From Bacteroides sp. (GTDB lineage Bacteria; Bacteroidota; Bacteroidia; Bacteroidales; SM23-62): DNA of 6,167 nucleotides. This document shows, piece by piece, positions 1-5,724 of this stretch. A program made the translations under genes and the position numbers. Position 1 is the first letter of the stretch. Every line of letters begins with the position of its first letter. The notes under the pieces are model-generated. The model ran no database searches. It was not told where the DNA came from and saw nothing but the letters and a program-made list of their open reading frames with translations. The stretch lies in NCBI GenBank assembly GCA_030667765.1, contig DAOUVF010000196.1:1-6167 (forward strand). Direction: 5' to 3'.

Positions 1-458
1 AATTCCACCAGGTCATCCAGCAGCCTGCCTGATCCGAACATGCTTTTGTCACTTGCCTGATTGGCTATCATGGATGCCTCATCTACGATAAAAAGGGTAT
101 TTGCCGAAAGGTTCTTATCCAGGACGAAAAGTCCCAATCCATCTTTGGCAGATTTATGACGGTAGATCTTCTTGTGAACAGTATAGGCAGGTTTCCCTGT
201 ATAGGCTGCAAGTACCTTGGCAGCACGCCCTGTAGGGGCAAGCAGTACATATTTTTGCTTGAATTCATCCAGGGTCCTGACCAGGGAACGGACCATGGTT
301 GTTTTCCCCGTACCCGCATAACCATTGAGGAGCAAAATATCCATTTCATTCCCAGGAGCTATGAATCCTGCCATTATCTCAATGAAATTAACCTGTGCAG
401 GTGTTGGTTCGTGCCCCAGATTTTCCCCAAGTAGTCCGGCTATGTGGTTTTTTAGCAT
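1..458 (-). CDS. RecD-like SF1B ATP-dependent DNA helicase (AAA family ATPase), N-terminal part
   Basis: Reading leftward from an ATG at 458-456 gives 152 codons with no stop before the window edge, so this is the 5' part only. The protein shows the ordered helicase motifs of the RecD/RecD2 group of superfamily 1B: a Q-motif-like PTPAQ (residues 18-22), Walker A GYAGTGKTT (46-54), motif Ia LAPTGRAAKV (73-82), a TVHKKIY segment (93-99) and Walker B FIVDEASM (123-130). Such proteins hydrolyse ATP to move 5'-3' on single-stranded DNA and act in recombination or repair. The Bacteroidota form is usually a stand-alone protein of roughly 450-500 residues without RecB or RecC partners, so about two thirds are missing here. 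It is transcribed divergently from the operon starting at 546. The family call is firm; the precise biological role is inferred from the family. Confidence 0.93.
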   Translation of the reverse strand, partial: MLKNHIAGLLGENLGHEPTPAQVNFIEIMAGFIAPGNEMDILLLNGYAGTGKTTMVRSLVRTLDEFKQKYVLLAPTGRAAKVLAAYTGKPAYTVHKKIYRHKSAKDGLGLFVLDKNLSANTLFIVDEASMIANQASDKSMFGSGRLLDDLVE

Positions 459-545
459 GTGTTGAATTAATCCATAATTAAAATTTTAAATTTAATTTTT
501 TATATTAATTTTGAAGCCGAATTAAACCTAAACTGCGACAAAAAT
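459..545. promoter_or_regulatory. AT-rich divergent intergenic region between helicase and membrane-protein genes
   Basis: These 87 nt separate two divergent start codons (ATG at 458 on the minus strand and ATG at 546 on the plus strand), so both promoters should lie here or just inside the genes. The sequence is much richer in A and T than the flanking genes. It contains a 12-bp perfect palindrome, TTAAAATTTTAA (478-489), and AATTAA copies at 465-470 and 521-526. No Shine-Dalgarno sequence is visible before either start, which is usual for Bacteroidota. On the minus strand TAGGTTTA (530-523) is a weak -7 candidate for the helicase. Confidence 0.6.
506..513 (+). promoter_or_regulatory. Candidate Bacteroidota -7 promoter element (TAATTTTG)
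   Basis: TAATTTTG fits the TAnnTTTG -7 consensus of the Bacteroidota primary sigma factor. It sits 33 nt upstream of the ATG at 546, which would leave a short leader of about 25 nt. No convincing TTTG-type -33 element is seen at the expected distance upstream, where the sequence is only A and T, so this is a suggestion only. Confidence 0.3.
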
Positions 546-1184
546 ATGAAAACAGCAATCCAGGTCGTATTAGCAGTAGCTATTATTGTATTGGGCTATT
601 TGCTGTGGGAAAGCATCCAGAAGCCCATACGTTTCAATAAGGAAAAAAACAGGATCGAGAGGGCAACCATTCAGCGGTTGAAAGACATCCGGTCCGCCCA
701 GCTGGCCTTCAGGTCTGAACATGGCCGGTTTACGGGGGACTTTGACAGCCTCATAGTCTTCCTGAAAACAGATTCATTTTCCGTTGTCCAGGCCATTGGA
801 TCCGTACCGGATTCAATGATTGAAGAGATGGGAAGGCAGAAAGCTGAGCTACAGGCACTCAAGGAGGGTTTAATCTCCCGTGACACCATCCGCCTGAGTG
901 TAAAAGACTCTCTGTTTACAGCAAACTACCCCATTGATTCATTGAAATTTGCCCCTTATACCCAGGGTTATGAATTTGAACTCGGAGCAGGTGTGCTTGC
1001 GACCACATCCAAGGTTGTTGTCAGGGTTTTTGAGGCCAAAGTGCCATACGACATCCTGCTGGCAGGACTCGACAGGCAGCTGATCGTCAATTACAAGGAA
1101 ACGAGAGAAAAAATCACAGGCTACCCCGGACTAAAGGTTGGATCGTTGGAGGAGGCAACCAACAATGCGGGGAACTGGGAGTAA
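546..1184 (+). CDS. Membrane-anchored protein of unknown function, weakly pseudopilin-like
   Basis: The product has 212 residues. A short N-terminus runs straight into one hydrophobic helix (about residues 4-21), so it is probably anchored in the inner membrane with the bulk outside the cytoplasm. A charged helix follows (about 30-58). The stretch LKDIRSAQLAF (45-55), EHGRFTG (58-64) and FDSLIVFL (66-73) recalls the helix-then-glycine layout of pseudopilins such as GspG, but no prepilin peptidase site precedes the hydrophobic segment. A second charged, possibly coiled-coil helix spans about 86-110. The C-terminal half is rich in likely beta strands (about 142-163) and ends in NNAGNWE. I do not recognise a named family and assign no function. 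The gene ends 9 nt before the DUF3822 gene, so the two are almost certainly co-transcribed. The ATG at 546 is the only start that keeps the membrane helix. Confidence 0.85.
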   Translation: MKTAIQVVLAVAIIVLGYLLWESIQKPIRFNKEKNRIERATIQRLKDIRSAQLAFRSEHGRFTGDFDSLIVFLKTDSFSVVQAIGSVPDSMIEEMGRQKAELQALKEGLISRDTIRLSVKDSLFTANYPIDSLKFAPYTQGYEFELGAGVLATTSKVVVRVFEAKVPYDILLAGLDRQLIVNYKETREKITGYPGLKVGSLEEATNNAGNWE

Positions 1185-1193
1185 TTCTATTGT

Positions 1194-2042
1194 ATGTTGC
1201 AATTTGAGCTCCTTGACGAAACTTTTGATATAAACAAGTCCAGCTCTTTACACTTATCCATCCAGGCTTCCCTGGATGGATTTTTATTTTCAATTCTGGA
1301 ACCTTTCAGCCTGAAATACCTTGTTCTGAAGCGCTACCAATTTGAACATGTTTCTACTTCGGACATGCTCTTTGAACAAATCCAGGCACTTCTTCAACAG
1401 GATCCACTCCTTCAACAAACTTATCATGGTGTATCATGTATACAGGTCGATAACCGATCCACCCTCCTGCCAGCCGCTTTGTTTGATAAAAACCAGCTGA
1501 AATCGTACTTTGAATTCAACCATACGCTGGATGACCTGGATGAACTGAGGTATAATTTCCTGAAGCAGATAGATGCCTACCTGGTCTTTCCCATGTATCA
1601 TGAACTTGCCAATCTGTATTTAAAGTCCTGGGTGAATGCAGTATTTTATCACCAGGCCACACCATTTATCAGTGAGGTTGTCCATACCGGGTCTTTAGGT
1701 GGAAAAGCGGTCCATATCCATTTCAGTTCAGGCCATTTCGATATAGCTGTAACAAACGAGCAGGAACTCTTATTTCACAATAATTTCATGTACCGGAGTG
1801 ATGAGGATCTATGGTATTTTATCCTCTTTGTTTTCGATAAACTGGGACTGGACCAGGGATCCACACCGCTGCTGTTATCGGGTGATCTTGATATATTCTC
1901 AGACAGGCCCTCCATGCTGAAGCGCTACTTCCGTAATATAAAATTCAGAAGTGCCCCCGCTGAATTTCAGTATCCCCATGTATTCGAGAATGTACAGATG
2001 CACAGTTGCCTGAGTCTTTTTAAGGTCTATCATTGCGGATAA
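1194..2042 (+). CDS. DUF3822 family protein
   Basis: The product has 282 residues, no signal peptide and no membrane segment, so it is probably cytoplasmic. It has the hallmarks of DUF3822, a Bacteroidota family without known function: an early strand pair around LSIQASLDGFLFSIL (21-35), a central DAYLVFPMYHELANLY (127-142), a strand-rich block with GGKAVHIHF (169-177) and LLFHNNFMY (192-200), and a C-terminal LLLSGDLDIF (226-235) followed by MLKRYFRNIKF (241-251). The order of strands and helices resembles a degenerate actin-like (ASKHA, PilM-type) fold; this is my inference, and classical phosphate-binding motifs are not obvious. The gene begins 9 nt after the membrane-protein gene and overlaps rsmD by 10 nt. 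Placement next to rsmD is, as I recall, common in this phylum. Confidence 0.85.
   Translation: MLQFELLDETFDINKSSSLHLSIQASLDGFLFSILEPFSLKYLVLKRYQFEHVSTSDMLFEQIQALLQQDPLLQQTYHGVSCIQVDNRSTLLPAALFDKNQLKSYFEFNHTLDDLDELRYNFLKQIDAYLVFPMYHELANLYLKSWVNAVFYHQATPFISEVVHTGSLGGKAVHIHFSSGHFDIAVTNEQELLFHNNFMYRSDEDLWYFILFVFDKLGLDQGSTPLLLSGDLDIFSDRPSMLKRYFRNIKFRSAPAEFQYPHVFENVQMHSCLSLFKVYHCG
1256..1290 (+). terminator. Intragenic terminator-like hairpin in the DUF3822 gene
   Basis: A perfect 11-bp inverted repeat, ATCCATCCAGG (1256-1266) and CCTGGATGGAT (1271-1281), encloses the 4-nt loop CTTC. TTTTATTTT (1282-1290) follows immediately. On the plus strand this has the layout of a Rho-independent terminator or attenuator, starting 62 nt inside the DUF3822 coding region. 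Five of 11 pairs are G-C, so stability is moderate. The bases also encode the LDGF segment typical of DUF3822, so the symmetry may partly be a by-product of coding. Translating ribosomes would normally prevent folding. Confidence 0.35.
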
Positions 2043-2575
2043 TCAGTGGCACATACAAAGGAAGGTACATCCCCGTACCCGGTTCCTTTAAAGCCAGGCC
2101 AACCACAGATTTTGCCAGGGAGGGATTGTTCAATGTGCTTGCCAATACCTACGATTTTACTGGTCTCTTGGTCCTTGACCTTTTTGCGGGTACCGGAAGC
2201 ATCGGACTGGAGTTTGCGTCACGGGGGGCAGAACGTGTGGATATGGTTGAGATCAATGCCAGGACCACTTCATTTCTCCAGCGTACAACAAGGCAACTCG
2301 GGATAGAAAATGTCCGGGTCATCAGATCTGACGTGTCCAAATACCTCAGGCAATGCAGGAGCAGTTACGATCTGGTTTTTGCGGACCCGCCATATGATCT
2401 CGATATCGTTCCCTCACTTCCGGAACTTGTGCTGAATGCGGAAATACTTGTAGAAGATGGCTGGTTCATACTGGAACATGGTAAAAAAAACTCTTTCGTC
2501 CACCATCAGCAGTTCCGGGAGTTGCGTAAATACGGGAGTGTCCATTTCTCCATATTCGAACGAAGTGGCCCCTGA
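2033..2575 (+). CDS. rsmD: 16S rRNA (guanine(966)-N(2))-methyltransferase RsmD
   Basis: The product has 180 residues, close to other RsmD proteins (E. coli about 198). It transfers a methyl group from S-adenosylmethionine to N2 of G966 (E. coli numbering) of 16S rRNA during 30S subunit assembly. The family signature is complete: N-terminal MRIISGTYKGR (1-11), RPTTDFAREGLFNVL (22-36), SAM-binding motif I LDLFAGTGSIGLE (48-60), acidic motif II VEIN (72-75), the catalytic DPPY (118-121) and FILEHG (145-150). The start is TTG at 2033: it gives exactly the conserved RIISG N-terminus, and the next in-frame Met is at residue 71. It overlaps the end of the DUF3822 gene by 10 nt, which suggests translational coupling. 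It is the last gene of its operon; no clear hairpin terminator is seen after the TGA. Confidence 0.96.
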   Translation: MRIISGTYKGRYIPVPGSFKARPTTDFAREGLFNVLANTYDFTGLLVLDLFAGTGSIGLEFASRGAERVDMVEINARTTSFLQRTTRQLGIENVRVIRSDVSKYLRQCRSSYDLVFADPPYDLDIVPSLPELVLNAEILVEDGWFILEHGKKNSFVHHQQFRELRKYGSVHFSIFERSGP

Positions 2576-2629
2576 CTCAATTACCATTCATATCCTGTAC
2601 TATTATCACATATATTCTTTATATTGTAA

Positions 2630-2646
2630 TGTTTAACCATTAAACA
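2630..2646. repeat. Small perfect inverted repeat just before the aldo/keto reductase gene
   Basis: TGTTTAA (2630-2636) and TTAAACA (2640-2646) are a perfect 7-bp inverted repeat around CCA, ending 7 nt before the ATG at 2654. It lies in the 78-nt spacer 2576-2653, which otherwise holds only AT-rich sequence and a poor -7 candidate, TATATTG (2620-2626). It could be an operator half-site pair or a weak hairpin in the mRNA leader that hides the start site. In such AT-rich DNA a repeat of this size can also arise by chance. Confidence 0.4.
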
Positions 2647-2653
2647 AATCATT

Positions 2654-3724
2654 ATGGGATCTAATCAAAAAATAAACAGGAGAAAATTTCTGGGAGCCAG
2701 TATGGCCGGGACCATGGGTATAGCCATGGCCGGTAAAGCCGCCGCTGCTCCTGGTGTTGCCAATGCATCCCTGCCTGATGCCCCGGGCAAGGACCAGCCT
2801 TTTAATCCGAGAACTTTTGCTGCCATGCCCACCAATGCCTTTGGCAAGACCGGCTATAAGGTGGGGATACTGAGCCTGGGAGGACAGGCCAGCATTGAGG
2901 TAAAAGGCCGGGAAGAATTGTCTGAAAAGATCATTAACAGGGCCATAGACCTGGGGATAAATTACATTGATACCGCAGCATCCTATGGAAGGGGACTCAG
3001 CCAATTGAATATAGGCCGTGTCATGAAGACCAGGCGAAAGGAAGTTTTCCTGGCTACAAAAACCCACGACCGCTCGTATGATGGATCCATGCGTTTGCTG
3101 GAAGAAAGCCTGACAAATCTCCAGACAGATCATCTGAATACCTGGCAATTGCACAATGTACAGCGCCAGGACCAGGTGGACCAGATATTTTCAGATGACG
3201 GGGCCATTAAGGCATTTGAGAAAGCCAGGTCTGAAGGCATGGTAAAATTCCTTGGCATCACAGGACATTACGAACCCATGATCCTGAAACAATGCATTGA
3301 GCGTTTCGATTTTGACACCATCCTGATGGCAGTCAATGGTGCGGACGTTCATTACCTGAGTTTTAAGAACTACCTGCTGCCTGAGGTGCAGAAAAAGGGC
3401 ATGGGGATCATCTCCATGAAAGTGGCCACCAGGGGAAGGATGTTATCCTCCTGGACACCTCCCCCCATGGATGAGCAGCCTGAACGGATGGCTACCAAAT
3501 TACCCGGAGCCCTTACCATTAAGGAAGCTCTTGAATACAACATGACCCTTCCGGTCAGCACCACCATTATCGGCGTGGATGATGTGGAACAGATCGAAGA
3601 AAATGTAAAGATCGCTTCGGAGTTCTCTCCCTTAAACAATGACCAGATGGCAGCCATTGAATACAAGTGCCTGCCCATTGTGCGCCAGGGACTTTACTTC
3701 AGGAGATGGGAACTGGGAGTATGA
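2654..3724 (+). CDS. Tat-exported aldo/keto reductase
   Basis: The product has 356 residues. The N-terminus is a twin-arginine signal: NRRKFLG (8-14), a mildly hydrophobic Ala/Gly/Met stretch (15-27) and an alanine-rich region with a plausible cleavage near AAAAP (29-33). The mature enzyme would therefore be exported folded, probably with its nicotinamide cofactor, to the periplasm. The rest is an aldo/keto reductase TIM barrel. The catalytic tetrad is intact: Asp106 in NYIDTAASYG, Tyr111, Lys136 in LATKTH and His167 in WQLHNV. GITGH (201-205) and STTIIGVDDVEQIEENV (302-318) match the later barrel and cofactor-binding parts. The C-terminal cysteine cluster of iron-sulfur aldo/keto reductases is absent. 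It is the first gene of the second operon and its stop overlaps the next ATG (ATGA). Substrate and direction of reaction are unknown. Confidence 0.92.
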   Translation: MGSNQKINRRKFLGASMAGTMGIAMAGKAAAAPGVANASLPDAPGKDQPFNPRTFAAMPTNAFGKTGYKVGILSLGGQASIEVKGREELSEKIINRAIDLGINYIDTAASYGRGLSQLNIGRVMKTRRKEVFLATKTHDRSYDGSMRLLEESLTNLQTDHLNTWQLHNVQRQDQVDQIFSDDGAIKAFEKARSEGMVKFLGITGHYEPMILKQCIERFDFDTILMAVNGADVHYLSFKNYLLPEVQKKGMGIISMKVATRGRMLSSWTPPPMDEQPERMATKLPGALTIKEALEYNMTLPVSTTIIGVDDVEQIEENVKIASEFSPLNNDQMAAIEYKCLPIVRQGLYFRRWELGV

Positions 3725-4575
3725 AGGTAACTGATCAGTATCCCGGAGTCAAACTCGGCTTTTCCACACAGAATTTTCTGAATTGCATGCCGGTGGGCGT
3801 GGATAACCTGAAAGAATTACTGGATTTCGCGGCCGAAGAAGGCTATGCATTTATTGAGATGAGGGATCCTTCCGCAGATCTTACCCTGGAAGATTGCAAG
3901 ATCCTCGCAGCCTATGCCAGAGATAAGGATGTTGAGGTCATCTACGAAATTCACAAGGACCTGTTTAACCCTGAATTCAAAGAAGTTTTTGACAGGGCCG
4001 TGCGGAATACAGCCGAATTTGGTAAACCCGGTATCCTGCGGTCTATCATGTCATGGTCTGAATTCATAGCGGATGGGGAAAAGACCGGCTGGACAGATGA
4101 GGAACTGGATCATCTTAGCTCACTGGCGGACCAATATGCTGCAGAAGCCAAAAAACTGAACGTGCAGTTGGTACTGGAAAACATCATTGAACCCTGGTTC
4201 GGTAATGATGGGGGACACGGACTTGCAGATTTTTTCCGGGAAACCAGTGGGATTGGACTGCAGTTTGATGCCGCCAATCCTTTCCTGCCCTCCTGCAGGG
4301 GCCCGGCTAATCCGGATGATGTTGCCGAACACCTCGGACAGATCGCTGACCGCTGGTTTACAACCCATCTTAAATGCGGGAAAGACGGGGCATTCCAACC
4401 CATGCTTGAAGAAAATCCCCTGTCCTATCAAAAGATATTCGGACTGATGTCCCGAAACCAGGTGAAATATGCCGCCCTGGAACTGCTCTCCGTCGACGAT
4501 AAACAGGCATGCTTTGATAACCATCGTAAAAGTATTGAATACCTGGCATCGCAAGGTATTGCAGAAGTCAAATAG
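3721..4575 (+). CDS. Sugar phosphate isomerase/epimerase-like TIM-barrel protein (xylose isomerase-like)
   Basis: The product has 284 residues and no signal peptide, so it is cytoplasmic. It fits the xylose isomerase-like/AP endonuclease 2 TIM-barrel superfamily, which includes hydroxypyruvate isomerase, ketose 3-epimerases and IolE/IolI. The expected divalent-metal ligands are visible at strand ends: Glu153 in LVLEN, Asp183 in LQFDAAN, His216 in TTHLKCG and Glu254 in AALELL. LGFSTQNF (12-19) and AFIEMRD (43-49) are the first barrel strands. The start is the ATG at 3721, overlapping the reductase stop as ATGA. An in-frame ATG at 3667 would add 18 residues that only reuse reductase coding sequence, so it is rejected. 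The tight coupling suggests the two enzymes share a pathway. The exact substrate cannot be read from the sequence. Confidence 0.88.
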   Translation: MKVTDQYPGVKLGFSTQNFLNCMPVGVDNLKELLDFAAEEGYAFIEMRDPSADLTLEDCKILAAYARDKDVEVIYEIHKDLFNPEFKEVFDRAVRNTAEFGKPGILRSIMSWSEFIADGEKTGWTDEELDHLSSLADQYAAEAKKLNVQLVLENIIEPWFGNDGGHGLADFFRETSGIGLQFDAANPFLPSCRGPANPDDVAEHLGQIADRWFTTHLKCGKDGAFQPMLEENPLSYQKIFGLMSRNQVKYAALELLSVDDKQACFDNHRKSIEYLASQGIAEVK

Positions 4576-4592
4576 TAAATATCTCTCAGATC

Positions 4593-5714
4593 ATGCAAAC
4601 AAGCAATGAGCAATTATTGAATGGCGTGGAGGAGGTCCTGTTGATGGGACCGGGTCCGTCTATGGTCCACGAATCAGTTTACAAGGCTTTGTCGGTCAGT
4701 ACATTGGGACATCTCGATCCCTATTTTATCCAGATCATGGATATGGTCAAGGTACAATTGCAACAGGTCTTTCAGACCGGCAACAGACTTGCCATACCCA
4801 TGTCCGGGACCGGATCGGCAGGCATGGAAACCAGTTTCGTGAATTTTATCGAACCCGGAGATCCGGTGCTGATCCTCATCAATGGCGTATTCGGGATGAG
4901 GCAGAAAGATGTGGCCGAAAGGCTCGGAGCCAGGGTAGATGCCATGGAGTATGAATGGGGGACACCGGTCCTGGTAGATGAAGTAGCGGAAAAGCTCCAA
5001 CGAAACAATTATAAGATCGTGGCTATGGTCCACGCCGAAACTTCCACCGGTGTAGCTAACCCCGTAGAAGCCATCGGTGAACTTGTCAAAGGCACCGACT
5101 CGCTGTTCCTGGTAGATACTGTTACCAGCCTCGGTGGCATGGAGGTAGCTGTGGATAAGTGGGGGATCGATATCATTTACAGCGGTACCCAGAAATGTCT
5201 TTCATGCCCCCCGGGCATCGCCCCGGTATCGGTATCTGAAAGGGCCGTTGAGATCCTGCATAACCGCGAGACAAAGGTGCCTAACTGGTACCTCGACCTG
5301 ACCATGATCATTAATTACTGGGAGGGTGAAAAGCGGGCATATCATCACACGGCCCCCATCAATATGATCTACGCCCTGCACCAGAGCCTGTTCAATGTAC
5401 TTGACGAGGGACTAGAGAACGCGTGGGCCAGGCACCAGGAATACCATAAGGTCCTGGTGAGTGGATTGGAAGAGCTGGGTCTCACCATGTTTGTTGACCC
5501 GGACTACCGGCTGCCGATGCTGAATGCCGTGGTGGTCCCCGATGGCGTCGACGAAGCAAGTGTGAGGAGCAGGCTGAGGAAGGATTACAGGATTGAGATC
5601 GGGGCGGGACTCGGTCCCATGGCCGGAAAGGTCTGGAGAATTGGCCTTATGGGTGAAACCTGCCGGCCCGAAAATGTTGACAGGGTACTTTTCGCCCTGA
5701 AAGAAATCTTGTAA
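4593..5714 (+). CDS. Class V PLP-dependent aminotransferase, alanine/serine-glyoxylate type
   Basis: The product has 373 residues, the usual length for the alanine-glyoxylate aminotransferase family of fold-type I PLP enzymes. Motifs appear in order: LLMGPGPSMV (16-25), LGHLDPYF (38-45), MSGTGSAGME (70-79), VHAETSTG (146-153), VDTVTSLGG (174-182) with Asp175 expected to contact the PLP ring nitrogen, and YSGTQKCLSCPPG (196-208) with Lys201 as the expected Schiff-base lysine. HHTAPINMIYAL (251-262) and IGAGLG (336-341) followed by KVWRIGLMG (346-354) with Arg349, the likely carboxylate-binding arginine, complete the pattern. It should move an amino group between an amino acid (alanine, serine or a related compound) and a 2-oxo acid such as glyoxylate. 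Ureidoglycine-glyoxylate aminotransferase is a close relative that cannot be excluded, but no purine-degradation gene is in view. It follows the isomerase gene after 17 nt. Confidence 0.93.
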   Translation: MQTSNEQLLNGVEEVLLMGPGPSMVHESVYKALSVSTLGHLDPYFIQIMDMVKVQLQQVFQTGNRLAIPMSGTGSAGMETSFVNFIEPGDPVLILINGVFGMRQKDVAERLGARVDAMEYEWGTPVLVDEVAEKLQRNNYKIVAMVHAETSTGVANPVEAIGELVKGTDSLFLVDTVTSLGGMEVAVDKWGIDIIYSGTQKCLSCPPGIAPVSVSERAVEILHNRETKVPNWYLDLTMIINYWEGEKRAYHHTAPINMIYALHQSLFNVLDEGLENAWARHQEYHKVLVSGLEELGLTMFVDPDYRLPMLNAVVVPDGVDEASVRSRLRKDYRIEIGAGLGPMAGKVWRIGLMGETCRPENVDRVLFALKEIL

Positions 5715-5724
5715 TCACCGTCCC

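Noticed and set aside
156..434. Plus-strand open frame of 92 codons inside the helicase region
   Set aside because: The minus strand encodes Walker A, motif Ia and part of a continuous helicase frame over the same bases, so this is a shadow.
594..611. Possible prepilin peptidase site G-YLLWE (residues 17-22) in the membrane protein
   Set aside because: A prepilin site must precede the hydrophobic helix; here the hydrophobic stretch lies before it and is followed by charged sequence, so processing is unlikely.
2170..2185. GGTC-CTT-GACC followed by TTTTT inside rsmD
   Set aside because: The stem is only 4 bp and falls in the conserved LDLFAGTG coding segment; too weak to call a terminator.
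2702..2733. Repeated ATGGCCGG in the start of the reductase gene
   Set aside because: It encodes two Met-Ala-Gly units in the low-complexity Tat signal region; no sign of a mobile or regulatory repeat.
2633..3154. Antisense open frame of 173 codons opposite the aldo/keto reductase
   Set aside because: It lies wholly opposite the Tat signal and first catalytic motifs of a clear enzyme, shows no recognisable domain and has no promoter or partner genes; it is a by-product of the codon use of the real gene.
3667..3720. Upstream ATG for the isomerase gene, adding 18 residues
   Set aside because: The extra residues only reuse the end of the reductase gene in another frame and are not like a barrel N-terminus; the ATGA junction at 3721 is the natural start.
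4120..4554. Antisense open frame of 144 codons opposite the isomerase gene
   Set aside because: The plus strand encodes the metal-binding residues of a recognisable TIM barrel here; the antisense product has no family features.
5204..5218. ATGCCC-CCC-GGGCAT hairpin in the aminotransferase gene
   Set aside because: A 6-bp stem with no T-tract, explained by the codons of the conserved CPPGIA motif.
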